Assembly (NCBI GenBank): GCA_022036555.1
Contig: CM039124.1
Coordinates: 53,119,583-53,183,582 of the forward strand
Length of the DNA stretch: 64,000 bases
From: Microstegium vimineum
Lineage: Eukaryota; Streptophyta; Magnoliopsida; Poales; Poaceae
Direction of reading: 5' to 3'
Part shown: positions 11,719 through 23,441 of the stretch, piece by piece
Numbering within the stretch: position 1 is the first letter of the stretch
Layout: each line of letters starts with the position of its first letter
Program-made: the position numbers and the translations under genes
The notes under the pieces: model-generated
The model's input: the letters and a program-made list of their open reading frames with translations, nothing else
Told to the model about the DNA's origin: nothing
Databases searched by the model: none

Positions 11719-12017
11719 GTTAAGGGGTTCACGGCGCAATGGCAAAGGCCATTGGTTGGGGGCTCCCACCCAGGGTTCAAATCCTGGGTGCGACACTTTA
11801 TTCTGGATTTATTCCAGGATTTTCCGGCGCTACGCATTAAGTGGTAGACGACGTTGCCGTCGACAACGAGGCGCCTGTGGTGACTTCGTGAACCTCAAGA
11901 TTTGTCGGCTCAGTCCTTCGAAGGTGCTCATAGGGGTAGGGTTTGCGTGCGTGTGTTCGTAGAGGCGAGTGTGCGTGCGTGTTGAGTGTCTGCGTTGTAC
12001 TGTGTACTCTAAAAAAA
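11719..12017 (+). mobile_element. tRNA-derived SINE
   Basis: A 17-bp target duplication, GATCATCATAACATGGA, flanks the element exactly (11702-11718 and 12018-12034). The 5' part is tRNA-like: an A-box-like TGGCAAAGGCC near 11740 and a B box GGTTCAAATCC at 11774-11784. The body ends in ACTGTGTACTCT plus a short A run. Its 3' portion, with CTCATAGGGGTAGGG and a GTGCGTGCGTG stretch, resembles SINEs common in grasses. A long perfect target duplication indicates a fairly recent insertion. Confidence 0.88.
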
Positions 12018-12034
12018 GATCATCATAACATGGA

Positions 12035-12459
12035 CTAACTTGTCGACAAGTAAGTGAACCTTAGGAGAAAAAACATTATGTCAATTGGCTCCCTTGGTAT
12101 TTTGATTGTTTGATCTCTTGTCGACTTCGTATATCACTCTCTACTATTTCTTGTATTTACTTTATTTACTTGTGTAGTCGAGTAGTGGTAGTTTGTGTAG
12201 CTAGTTTAGTTCCTTAGTGTTACTTAGTTGTAACTAGCTCACTAGTAATAGCTTAGCAACATAGCTTTTTATGCCATAGAGATTATCTAACTAGACTTGT
12301 CGATATGTGGCTTGCAACACAATCACTGGAGGTAGAGAAAAATTGCATTAAAACTTTTGTTATACTATTAGTTTGTTCTACTGATTTTTAGATTTTTAAT
12401 AGGCTATTGACCTCCTCTAGTCGTATTAGAACTTTTGAACGTCTCCCGCTTATTGTGGA
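12035..12459. other. AT-rich intergenic DNA
   Basis: No gene-like frame, terminal repeat or RNA gene was seen. Confidence 0.5.
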
Positions 12460-12915
12460 TGAACATGTTTGGTTCACGTACAAACTTGGCCTGGCTCGCA
12501 TGGAAGGAGCCTGACTCCTGGTAGCTTGGCCCAATGCATGCAAGTGTGTGCTATTTGGTTGGTTGTTTGCCCGAACCAAGATGTTCCGATAACTTGTTTG
12601 GTTATTTGCATGAACACAGACTACATTAGATAAAAATATATAAATAATACATCGTGATTGTATTTATTATGGGCAACTATTATCTTATAGCTCTTAGATT
12701 ATCTTGTTACTCCTTAATATTAATTGAAATATGTTAATATCATTTAATCTATGTTAATCATGTATTAATAACGTTATTAGTTTGCTAATTAACTGCACCA
12801 TGCGAGCTTGGCCCGACAGAAACGTCTGATTTCTACGTTCCCCAAGAGCCTAACTAGGGAGGGAATTTTGCATTAGCAAAGCCTGGTTGAGCAGATACGT
12901 GAACCAAACAAACGT
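12460..12915. mobile_element. MITE-like inverted-repeat element
   Basis: GTTTGGTTCACGTA near 12463 is mirrored by TACGTGAACCAAAC near 12896. Inside each end lies a GCCTGGCT/AGCCTGG-type motif. A second inverted motif, AACCAAACGCCCCTA, follows near 12952 and may belong to a larger nested element. No target duplication was identified. Confidence 0.4.
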
Positions 12916-13139
12916 TTGATCTCGCATCCTGACTCAGGTCTCGTGTAGGTAACCAAACGCCCCTATAAAAAACAACTTGCAACGAGTTTTGAGGAGCTAG
13001 AGCTATTTTTTACTTAGGAGACAAAATGTAAAAACATGGCTCCTTTTGACACTTCCTTGCAAACTTGACATGAGTTATTACAAAACTTGCTGTGTTTTGC
13101 CAAATGTTTTCCAAAACGATTTTATGCTTTGTAGGCCTA

Positions 13140-13480
13140 TTGGGATTGGGGGGCAAAACTTTTGCTCCCGTCACATTGAATCTCCCATCCCTAGTTTCGT
13201 CTACTTAAAATGTAAGTAAAAAAGTAATTTGTCAGCCGAAGGCAAATTCGCGAGACGAATCTTTTGAGCCTATTTAGTTCATGTTTTGACAATGTTGAAT
13301 ATTTGTTAATTATAGATTAACTTAGTTTAATAGAATCGTCTTGTTAAGTCTCGTATGGGCATGTAATTAGTTTTAAAAGTAGTCTATTTTTAATACACTA
13401 AACTAGTACCGAAAGATTCGATGTGACACGACAAAACATTTGTCGCTCCATCCAAAGCTAGAACCAGAACTGGAGCCTTT
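13140..13480. repeat. MITE fragment of the 'CGAGACGAATCTTTTGAGCC' type
   Basis: The stretch around 13250-13290 (CGAGACGAATCTTTTGAGCC, then TTTAGTTCATG) and the following TTGTTAATTATAGATTAA match a very common grass MITE. GCTCCCGTCACATTGAATC near 13163 and GATTCGATGTGACACGAC near 13415 form imperfect inverted ends. A related fragment lies at 57127-57365. Confidence 0.5.
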
Positions 13481-14040
13481 TTATTTGTAGCTAGAGTCTT
13501 ACCAAACTGATTCTATTTGTGCCAAATTTAAAGGGAGGAGCTAAGCTATGCCATGTTTTTATCGCTGTAGCTCCTCGATACTTTATTCGTAAAGGCTATT
13601 TCAGACTCCACTGACTTCGTAGCAGTAGAGGCTAGAACCGGTGCTAGAACAAATGATCATGATCATTTTTATATAAATTAGATGTATTTTAACTTTAGAA
13701 AGCAATAAAAGTTCCCTTTATAAAAAAATATAAGAGCCCGCAAAAAGGAGGCTGAAGAAAAAAAAAGGAGAAAACGAAACGGGAAGGAAGCTGTGTACAG
13801 TGCACACTACGTGATGTGTGTGCATCGGAGGGGCATTGACTCGATGGACTTCTTTCCCCCAAAGCCGCGTGGCCGCCGATAGCCACCAGATGGAGCTGCT
13901 CCCCCAGAAAAACAACCAACCAACCAACCCCGACTCCCGAGACCCCCAGTGAGAAACTAAAAAAGCCCAAATGGCGGGGACAGGTCGTCGTCTCCCCTCC
14001 CAGCGATCCCCTCCCTCCGCGACGCAATCTCCGCCACTTC
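13481..14040 (+). other. Upstream region of the MAPKKK gene
   Basis: No coding frame is supported. A TATA-like TTTATAAAAAAATA lies at 13717-13730, about 360 bp before the start codon, and could serve the kinase gene. The sequence turns pyrimidine-rich and GC-rich from about 13850, as in a 5' leader. Confidence 0.4.
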
Positions 14041-14073
14041 ATGATCACTAGGGTTTCGCTCTTCTACCCATAA
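14041..14073 (+). CDS. Upstream ORF in the MAPKKK leader
   Basis: A 10-codon frame (MITRVSLFYP, then TAA) lies 12 nt before the kinase ATG at 14086 and in a different frame. If the leader is transcribed as expected, ribosomes meet this ATG first, so it could lower translation of the kinase. Only position and sequence support it; use of the uORF is inferred. Confidence 0.4.
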   Translation: MITRVSLFYP

Positions 14074-14085
14074 GCCCTCGTCCCG

Positions 14086-17000
14086 ATGCGCTGGTGGAAG
14101 CGCTCCGCCTCCCCCTCCCGCTCCGCCTCCTCATCCTCAGCATCCACGCCCGCTTCCCCCGCCCGCGCCGCCACACCTCGTCTCATCGGCGGTTGGGGCA
14201 GCGGCGCTAGCTCCCGCTGCGATGGCAGCGGGGGCAGCAGCGAACCGCAGCCGCGGCTGAGCAGAGCGCGGCGGATGCGCTACGTCGTCGATGACCTCGA
14301 GGTCGGGGTCTCCGTGCTCGGCGTGGACTCTCCGGCGAGGAGGGACGCGGCGGCGGGGTTTGCGCTTGCGACCGTGAGCTCCACGCCGATCTCGAGTTCT
14401 CCGAGTAACATGGAGGTGGCGCCGGCGAGATCTTCGTCGACCCTCGTGCTGTTGACGCATCCGCTGCCCCTGCCAGGCGATGGGGAATCGCCGTGCCGCG
14501 GTCCTGGGAGGCCGCTTCCGTCACCGGGGCCAAGGATGCTCGACGGGGAGTGGAACGGGCCTGCAGCGGAGGCTCCCGGGGTTTTAGAGACTGGGAGCGA
14601 AAGGATGATGCCGTTATTCGCACGGAGGTGATTAATTCGTATTATACTTGTTAATGTTAAGTTTTATTGCCGTTATTATTCAAGTATATTATATTGTCTG
14701 CAAGGATGTCACCCTCACAGCTTGAGGATTCCAGAGTCAGGTTATGATTACTAACTAGCAATATTCACACTCACCTTTCAAAAAGGATAACACCATTTAC
14801 TTGAATTGTGTCATCATTGAGGTGTTAAACACTTAGGAGGGTATAGTATCGTGCAGAGGATGTCATCAGTTTTGTGGTGCCTATGGTTCAGTGATGTATC
14901 CTTTGCTGCAGAGTATGGTGATTTTGAAGATATATGGATACCATGGTTCAGGGATTGGAAGCTTTCAGTTCAGATATACATATACACGAGTTGAATTGTG
15001 ATTTAGTAACTTGAGTTAGTTGTAGGGTGTTACTAGCTAAGGGTTTGTTGCGAGAGCATGACATCAGGTCATATTACGATAGTATTTGTTATGTATATTT
15101 AGTTGTCATGATTTTTGCATGTGATGCTTTCATTATTGATTTGTACATATAATATTCCTTAAATTTTGCACTTGATGAGTTTTAGTGAACTAGTTTGTTT
15201 TGCTGTACTGTAATTTCACTTGGTTGAATTGGACTCCTATGAAGCTTCTAAGCTGAACCAAAAAGACCCAACAAGTTTAAGCTACTGTTGAAATAATCTA
15301 GTTCAATATTGCTGTTAAAAATTGTACAAGAAACAGTGAAGATATCTATCACATAATGTTTTTTTTTTTGAATATATGAGCTCTGCATTACTTATTGCTT
15401 AGAGTTTTTTTTTCATTTTTTTTCAAATATCTTGTGTGTTCCCTTGATGCACTTCAATTCTGTTGGTTATCCTGATGTTCATTTCTATTATGCCTATTAT
15501 ACCAGAGTGGTGGCCCAAACTCTACCAAAGGCTCATGAGCAAAACCACTTTCAGTTAAATGGGACTACCTGTTGTCAGCGGAGAAAGGCTTTTAAAGAGA
15601 AGTTTGAGGATAAGAACTGTGCTGAGACTTTGAACTTCAGATTGAACATTCCTGCTAAAAGTGCTCCAAGCAGTGGGTTTTCAAGCCCTGTACAAAGTCC
15701 TCGAAGACTGAGTAATGTAGACTTCTCATCTGCTGCAATCTCTATCCAAGATACCAATGTATGGTCAGCACGGTCTCTCTGGTCTTCTGATGCGATGGGA
15801 TCTTCACCTCATTGTGATTCACCTGACAAGTTTGCGGGTGGTCAGGAGCGTTCTCCTCTCTCTAGTCCACTGCGAAGTCCGGTTTTAAGATCAAGAAATC
15901 TAAGTGCACCTCCATCACCAATGCATCCAAAGTTGTTCCCAGAGAACCATGTTTCTCGCCCTGATGGCAATGGAAGTGCCAGTTTTCACCCATTACCACT
16001 CCCTCCTGCTTCTGTAAGCCCAAAGCAGACAAATATTAGCCACCAGTTAGTTCCAAAAGCTGAGGTGCCTTCAGTGGCTGGTCAATGGCAGAAAGGAAAA
16101 CTCTTAGGTAGTGGCACATTTGGATGCGTGTATGAGGCCACCAATAGGTACATCAACACATCTTTTTAGCATCATGATTATTATTTCATTTTAGATTCTG
16201 AATTTTATTCTCATTCACGTACATAAAGGCACAATGGAGCTCTTTGTGCCATGAAAGAGGTCAATATAATTCCAGACGATGCTAAATCAGCCGAGTCTCT
16301 TAAGCAATTGGAACAGGTTTGGTTTTATTTCATTGCTATTTATTCTGCAGTAATGGTATCATTACAATTGATCTATATGATTGTTCCGCACCAAAATTTG
16401 CTTTCAGATCTTCATGGATAATTAACATTTTTTGTATGCTGTATTTGATTTGCATTCTTCTTACATACTATATGCTTCTCAAGTGCAGACCAACTTCAGA
16501 ACTGATTGACCAATGTTAAATTAATTGTGGCTCAGTACTATCTTCTTCTGCATAAATATTATGCAATTATGCACTTACTTTTGTCAATTGGTTCTCACAT
16601 TTCTTTCAGGAAATTAAATTTCTTAGTCAATTTAAGCATGAAAATATTGTGCAGTACTATGGCAGTGAAACTGTAAGTTCTCCTTTGTCACATTTAGTAC
16701 CTTTAGTATTTACGTGCCAGTTTCCAGTGCTTTGTAATGATTATTTATTCAACTCTTGCAGATCGAAGATAGATTCTACATATACCTAGAGTATGTGCAT
16801 CCTGGTTCAATCCATAAGTATGTTCATCAACATTGTGGATCACTGACAGAATCAGTCATCCGTAACTTCACACGTCATATTCTCAAGGGTCTTGCTTTCT
16901 TACATAGCCAAAAGATTATGCATAGGTAATTATTTCCTTGTTTTGAAAACTCTAAACCAATAATATTTTTAACTTACCTATTATTTAAATTAAATTTTAA

Positions 17001-20000
17001 ACTAAAAAATAATAGCTCGTTATGTTTTTTTATTTCCATGTAGGTAGTACACCATCCTGTCTTCTTTCAGACTGTGCTTTTGCTGATTTTTTTTTCCCAT
17101 TTTCCAAGTTCTTGCATTATGCTGAAAATGTACAGGTGTATGTAAATATAGTTCTGCTCTTGTAGGGATATCAAAGGGGCAAATTTGTTAGTTGATATTC
17201 ATGGTGTAGTAAAATTGGCTGACTTCGGAATGGCAAAGCATGTAAGTCCAAAATCTGCCTATATTTTTCTGCTATTCGATATCACGCAATTAACCAGTAG
17301 TCACTAGTCAGTCCCCTGGATTTGGATTATCAACCACAGGCCATTGAGCTTATCACTACCATATTCAAGATAACAACAGTACTATGTACCATATGCTGTT
17401 GAGCATGAATATTTGATGTATGATTTAGGTGCTTAGGTTTGGGGTCATGTTTCTTGAATCAAATTCGATATGTTTGAACATGATCAAACTATAGTGATCA
17501 ATTTGTTGAATTTGAGATCCTACCTGATTCCACAAAAGATACTTTATACAAAAAGTCTACCATGTATTTCTACATTTGTACATAGATGCTTCTACATTAA
17601 AAACTGTGATCTATAGTATGAAACTATGAATGGTCTATATAGTTCAACCCAACAATTCTACCCAATTCATACAGTTGTACGTGGATGCCTCTATTTTAAA
17701 AACTGTAACCGAATTCTACAGGTCAATATAGCATTTTTTCTGTCTTGTTGACATATATTGTTGGTAATACTCATCGTTTCCTTTGTAGTTGATCTTTATT
17801 GCACATTTTTCTTCCATTTTCAGTTGAGTACTGCAGCTCCTAATCTTTCATTGAAGGGCACACCATACTGGATGGCTCCTGAGGTGCGAGCTGGCTATTC
17901 TTCATGTTAATTTTATCATGTTCTTCTCTTCTGACTGTGATGAGGCTGATTATCCCAATGTGATCTAAATGCCTAATCACTTTTGTATGCATTATTCAGA
18001 ATATAAAGTGTTGCCCAAAAAAGGACATGTTAATCTAGCAGTGAACAAGGACCTCTTTTTTTTAGAGACTCCATTGCCTTGTTGACCCAAAAAAGAAACT
18101 GTTAATCTTGTAGTGGACAAGGACCTCCTTTTGGAGAGTCCAATGCCTTTTCCTCAATCAACGCAGGAGCTGCACCCATTTTATTTAAAGCAAATAGTAA
18201 CAACTAACAAAATGTACAAAAACATGCAGACACTACACACCCAAAACCCACCCATCATCTAGAACATTGGGTAGAAAACATGCTAAAATAAAGGAGATGA
18301 CCTTAAGGCATGGAGACAGGCCCTAGAAAAGGCGCCCGAGGCCATGAGCCCCAGCTTTGCATCATAGGATTGCATCCCCTTATACTGTCTGCTGTGAACT
18401 CGGATAAACAAAATCCAAAGGCATATTGGGCCTTCTTTTGTTATACCATGCTTTAAGTTCAAATTGAGGGAAACACAAATTATTGAAAACTTATTCTTAA
18501 CATTTCTTGAATTCAGTTCATCTATATATCAGTGAGACTGAAATGCAGTTTTGGGCCATCTTATGCTCCTCCATCTTGCAAGGTTGGGGCCAGGATAAAC
18601 CTTTATGTTTCAGATTCTTATGAGCTAGTTCAAGCTGGAGCTGTCACCCTCCTTTTTTCTTGAATCATGCAGAGGAGCTGTGTGTAGTTTCATTATGATA
18701 GAGAAACAAGCACAATAGGCCGACAAGAACAGAGGCCCAACCCAAGTACAAAAACCTACTCACACCCCCAAAACTCCCTAGACCAGATAGCCATTCACCA
18801 TCCAGGTAGTTAAGTTTCAGATGTAATCAATATTAGTACTATCATGAATTATAAGCAGTTAGTTGTAGCTGCCATCCAAATACTCTTGGAGCTCCAAGTT
18901 TATGGCTTGATTATCTCATTTTCTACTGGAGTTTCATGGCCCTAATTTTTCTTTGTAGATAGAAACTGGACCAGGAAGTTGGCCCACTTAAAGACCTAAG
19001 TTGCTTGTATGAATGAGAACCTTAGCAGGGTTATTTCTGTAGAAACAGTTAGGCAAAAGTTCTGTACTGCGTCAAATGCTGGCAGCTGTTGACATGGCTG
19101 AAGAAGAGCCCCCCCCCCCCCCCCCCCGTATTGTCAAAGTCTGATTAATAAAATTATGTTCGCGTTGACTTGATTGCTCAGCTATTAACCATGGAAAACA
19201 TCTTATATCCCTGGAGGATGGAGGAGTTTCTCGTTTTCTGCCTCCATGTACTCTTGATTACATGGGGGGCACAGCAGCTCTGACTTTGACATACCAGCCA
19301 GCAGAAGCGCTCAAATGCACTGCTTCTGGCCCTACAGATGTTACAATCAGTTTTTTTACTCTTTGGACATCTGCATAAATTAATGTGATTACACAGATGT
19401 TCTTGATGCTTAAATGGGATGGTTGTATTTAATGAAACTTGTATCTTAGTGCTATTAATTTTCTTTGAGCCAAAGAACCAATTTCCTCTCAAAATCACCA
19501 TTCATTGTCGCCAAGGTAGGATATATTTATGTGATGATATGCAGAGCTTGACATCTGTTTTCCCATGTCCACATTAGATACTGTGATGCATAAGCGGACC
19601 CAGCGCTCGAAATAAGCCCAGGCAAAACTTAAGACATCTACAAAATTATGTGTTTCTAACATTCTTTTATACACAAAGTGATGAAATTCTTTGTATACGG
19701 CAACATCGGAGCCCGGGCGGCGGCCTAGGCTCGCCGGGAGCTGGGTCCGCCCATGCTGTGATGCCTTCTTGTAATATAAGAGGTCTTAGCATGGCGCAGT
19801 CATACTAGCACATTTTTATGCTGCAGGTTGTTCGGGCTACACTTGATAAAAGTGCAGGTTATGATCTTGCTGTTGATATTTGGAGCCTTGGTTGCACAAT
19901 CATTGAGATGTTTACAGGAAAGCCACCTTGGAGTGGTCTTGAAGGGGTAAGTTGTTTGTGGAGGCTTCACTGTGATTTGGGTTAGGTTTATGTAATCAGA

Positions 20001-21181
20001 GTTGCACATCTTTTTTACCTTAGGTTCATTTGATAAATGATGGTAACATGTCTTACATAGCACCTTGGCCTAATCAAGTTGTGAATAAGAAACAAATAAT
20101 GCATCTTGATTTGTACATATGCGATCACCTGTCTAATATAGTCATATGAGATAAGTAATGTTTCCATTGTGGAGTGCGGTATGTCATCAGTGGAGTGAAA
20201 AAATGCACCTGTCTAATATAATCATATGAATTAAGTAATGTTTCCATTTGTGGAGTGAAATTTTTTTGTCTTTGAATCCTTAATTTTTTCAGCTGAGGGG
20301 TGTGTGTGGGTGTGGGGATTTGTGCATATGCAGCTGCCCTATATTTTGATTTTTTTCTTTGGATCCTAACCATGGACTATATTTTGTGGTGCTACAGCCT
20401 GCTGCAATGTTTAAGGTGTTGCGCACGGACCCACCAATTCCGGAAAATCTGTCCTCTGAAGGGAAGGATTTTATGAGATGCTGCTTCAAGAGAAACCCTA
20501 CTGAGCGACCAACAGCAAGCAAGTTGCTTGAACACCCATTTATCCAAAATTCGAACCACAACAGCCCGCATAGTGCTCTACATTCATTTTCGGGAATTAA
20601 ATCTCCAGTAAGCTTTCTCCCTTTCTCCTCACATGGCGTGCGATATTCAAAGTTTCAATTTAAAGCTTTATGCATGTGTATAATTAGCTTGTTGGTATCA
20701 GGATACTGTGCACAGCGGTGCAAGAGATAAAGTGCACTGGAAAAGTGATTCATGTATGAGAGGGAAACATGCAAATAGGTGAGTACATCTGTTGCCTTGC
20801 TCTGTTTAAGTTCTTTTTTGTTGCTGATCTGTAAATCTGGTGGTGAAAGGTTCACGCTATTTGAGACTTTTAAGTATTAACCCCTCTGCTATTCTTTATT
20901 CTAATAGTGAAACAAGCAGTGCTCGGTCGTCAGGGTCATTGGCTTATCGGTTGATGACACCCCTGCCCAACTTGGGAACCAATAGCTTGTCACCTCCACC
21001 TTTGAGTTCGGCCTCCAGTTCTGGCTCTGCAGCACATACACCGAGCAGTATGCATTTTTCAGTCGCATACAATCAGCCTAGTCCTTTGCCAAAGCCTAAC
21101 GGGAAGGAAGCAATAAATTTTGATTTCGCATTGAATAACAGCATGCCACCTATCACAACATCTGGGCCAAAAGCCACATAA
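14086..21181 (+). CDS. MAPKKK5-like mitogen-activated protein kinase kinase kinase
   Basis: A Ser/Thr kinase that would start a MAP kinase cascade by phosphorylating MAPKKs. Model: 14086-14627, 15506-16147, 16229-16316, 16610-16672, 16762-16925, 17166-17241, 17824-17883, 19827-19946, 20398-20607, 20702-20778, 20908-21181. All ten introns are GT-AG, phases match, and the sum is 2316 nt (771 residues). Residues 1-372 are a Ser/Pro-rich regulatory region. The kinase domain spans about 375-634: glycine loop GSGTFG (382-387), catalytic lysine in CAMKEV (K404), HRDIK (D501), DFG (519-521), APE (543-545). The Ser-rich tail ends at 771. The block GTPYWMAPE and the sequence DLAVDIWSLGCTIIEMFTGK are typical of the MAPKKK3/5/YODA group; known Arabidopsis members act in immune and stomatal signalling. 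Every catalytic residue is present. Intron 7 (1943 bp) carries a MITE and a poly-C tract. Confidence 0.93.
18020..18150. repeat. Local duplication inside MAPKKK intron 7
   Basis: GTTAATCT, AGTG.ACAAGGACCTC and GCCTTGTTGACCC-type segments occur twice in about 85 bp (near 18028 and 18107), giving an imperfect tandem duplication. Confidence 0.5.
19109..19127. repeat. Poly-C tract (19 C)
   Basis: Nineteen consecutive C residues lie in intron 7 of the kinase gene. Such a tract is prone to slippage and to sequencing error, so its length is uncertain. Confidence 0.85.
19590..19755. mobile_element. MULE-type MITE in MAPKKK intron 7
   Basis: A 166-bp element with ends GCGGACCCAGC and GCTGGGTCCGC is flanked by a 9-bp direct repeat, CTGTGATGC, at 19581-19589 and 19756-19764. 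A 9-bp duplication fits Mutator-like elements. It ends about 70 bp before exon 8, close to where a branch point would lie. Confidence 0.75.
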
Positions 21182-22771
21182 ACAGTGTGAGTGTATCCGC
21201 CCCTAACATGACCCCTGTACTGCCAGTCATGGCTGATAATTTTTTGGGTCTTGTAAAAATATTTTCCATGTAAAGAGATCACCACGGTATGATCACAAGG
21301 AAATGCTGCTAAATGAGGGAGCCTGTGATGTCTGTTGTACTGTTTGATTTCTGGGGAAATGATTGCATTTCCCATGTAACTTATTTATTAGGGTGTAGTT
21401 GTAGGTAAAACTAATGGTCCTGATTGTGCCGACAGATAGGACATTAGGGTTCTAGTTGTAGCGTGTTGTTGATGATGTTGTGTAATGATCATACTTGATG
21501 TAATCATTATTGATTTTTTTGGGGCCAAGTAATAATGCACGTCAATTGGCGAAAGGAGATTGAGATCGCAGATCTATCTATGATTCAAAGTTTATCGTGG
21601 CAGACTAACCGTTTCATTGTCAAAGAATGGGTTCCTTCGTGTGTGTTTTCGTTTGTAGGGGAGTTCATTTTTTTAGATGGTTAGTCAAAGAATTTGTTTT
21701 AAGCACATAGTCCCCGGGGAAAGTCACCTCGGATATAATCTTGACCATCCTCTGTTCACCTCGGATATAATCTTGACCATCCTCTGTTGTCTGCACCGCG
21801 TAACAGACGTTGAAACATTTTTTTTTCACATCCAAGATAACAGCTCAGTATGCTGGCACCATTGATTTTATATCATCTATCTATAATCTATATATCTTAT
21901 AAAAACAAATACAACTCAATTCCAATATGGAGTCGTCAACGATTCTACCTCATCCTCTACAAAATGCCAAATCATTCTCTACTAGTTTCAATCTCAATAT
22001 GCAAGTTATTCATGGAATTTTCCACTAAACGGCATATTCCATTTCGCTCACTTTCAATGTCTTGAAATGCAACAAGTTTATTTTAAAGAAGTCCCCCTAC
22101 AGCTTCAACGTGTGGAGTATCCTAGTTTCTTTGAATGGTATAGGCTAATTGGTTACACATATTTGTATTTCAACTGTGATTGGATGATTAATGGGAAGAA
22201 GTGGCAAGCATCCATAAACCATAACGAAATGTGCAGTTCTGGCCCAGAGGCTGATAGAGATGGCTCTAACCATTACTTCTGAAAAGTAACAAAAATACCA
22301 TGCTGTGTTGAAATGCAAAGTAGTGTTTCAGCAACATGTTTAGATTAATTAGCTGTATAATAAGATGTTGTGGATCCAAATATGCCTAGTTAACTAAGCA
22401 GACAACAAAGTAACCTGGAAACTAACAGTATCTGGACGTTTTACTTGGAAATCTCTACCAGATCAAAAAACGTGGTGGGGGGCGATAGATCCAAGAGTTT
22501 AACCAAAATTTTGCTAACCATACAAATTTTCTTGTGGATGTTGTGGCAAACCCGGGTCCAAACAGCGGAATAACTAAAAAGACGAAACATGGATGGATCA
22601 AGTTAATTATGAGCAGATCCAGAGTAGGAGCATAGATCCAAGTTAGAGCTGCTCCAAGATAGTTCTGGTGCTCCACGTCTGATTTCAAAACTTGGAGCTC
22701 TGCTAAATGGACCCTTAAGCACAACGGGGCTCAACCAGAATAGGTGGCCAATTTACATATTAGTTAGAGTG
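21182..22771. other. MAPKKK 3' flank and intergenic DNA
   Basis: Directly after the stop codon the sequence is AT-rich, with GTGTAATGATC and GATGTAATCATT near 21481-21510 that could act in polyadenylation. Further on, CTCGGATATAATCTTGACCATCCTCTGTT-like units are repeated in tandem at about 21729-21786. No other gene was recognised. Confidence 0.5.
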
Positions 22772-22945
22772 TGTTGGGGTATTTGGAAGACTAGAAACAC
22801 GAGTTTTTTTTTAAATGTGCTAGTTTCTAACCCAACACTGGACAATCTTAGCGGGAGGATGTGGCATAGCTGGAGAAGGCCTTGTGACATCTTAAAGAAG
22901 GCTTGGAAAGATTGTGAAGATAACAAGAGTTTTCTTTCTTTCTAG
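22772..22945 (+). pseudogene. LINE polyprotein C-terminal remnant
   Basis: A 57-codon open stretch begins CWGIWKTRN and ends at a TAG (22943-22945). The W-G-I-W-K-x-R-N motif followed by WHSWRRPCDILKKAWKD is characteristic of the tail of plant non-LTR retrotransposon reverse transcriptases. No reverse transcriptase core was seen upstream, so this is a 5'-truncated fragment. Confidence 0.5.
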
Positions 22946-23183
22946 TTTCTTTTGTTGTTCTTAGCTTCTTGTTCCTTCCAGTTTATCTAAACAATGGAGT
23001 GGGTTTCTGGAAGAGAGCGGTAGTTTCTTGAGATGCATGGGAGGCCTGAAGACCTAGACTTTGTATAGATGTTGGTATCCCAGTCTGTTATCCAAGCCTA
23101 ACATTTACTTGCGGTAGAAGCTGGACCAAACAGCTTTTGGTCTAAAAAAGCTGACCAAACTTATTCGTTATAAACTCATCAGC

Positions 23184-23441
23184 TACCGCTTCCGTCTCAT
23201 AATAGAAGTCGTTAAGATATATGTACATTATTTTTTTAACTTTAATTAGATTTATAAAAAATACGAGTAATATTTATATCTCCAAATAAATTTATTATAA
23301 AAATATTCAATGATCTATTTAATATGACTAATTATATATTACAAATATTAATATATTTTTATATATAATTGATCAAAGTTAAAAAAAAATATTGACTTTT
23401 CGGGAAGCGATAGTGACTTCTATTTTAGGACGGAGGGAGTA
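23184..23441. mobile_element. Stowaway MITE (Tc1/mariner)
   Basis: The ends TACCGCTTCCGTCTCATAAT and, inverted, TACTCCCTCCGTCCTAAAAT show the CTCCCTCCGTCC consensus of grass Stowaway elements next to TA target dinucleotides. The interior is AT-rich and non-coding. Confidence 0.85.
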
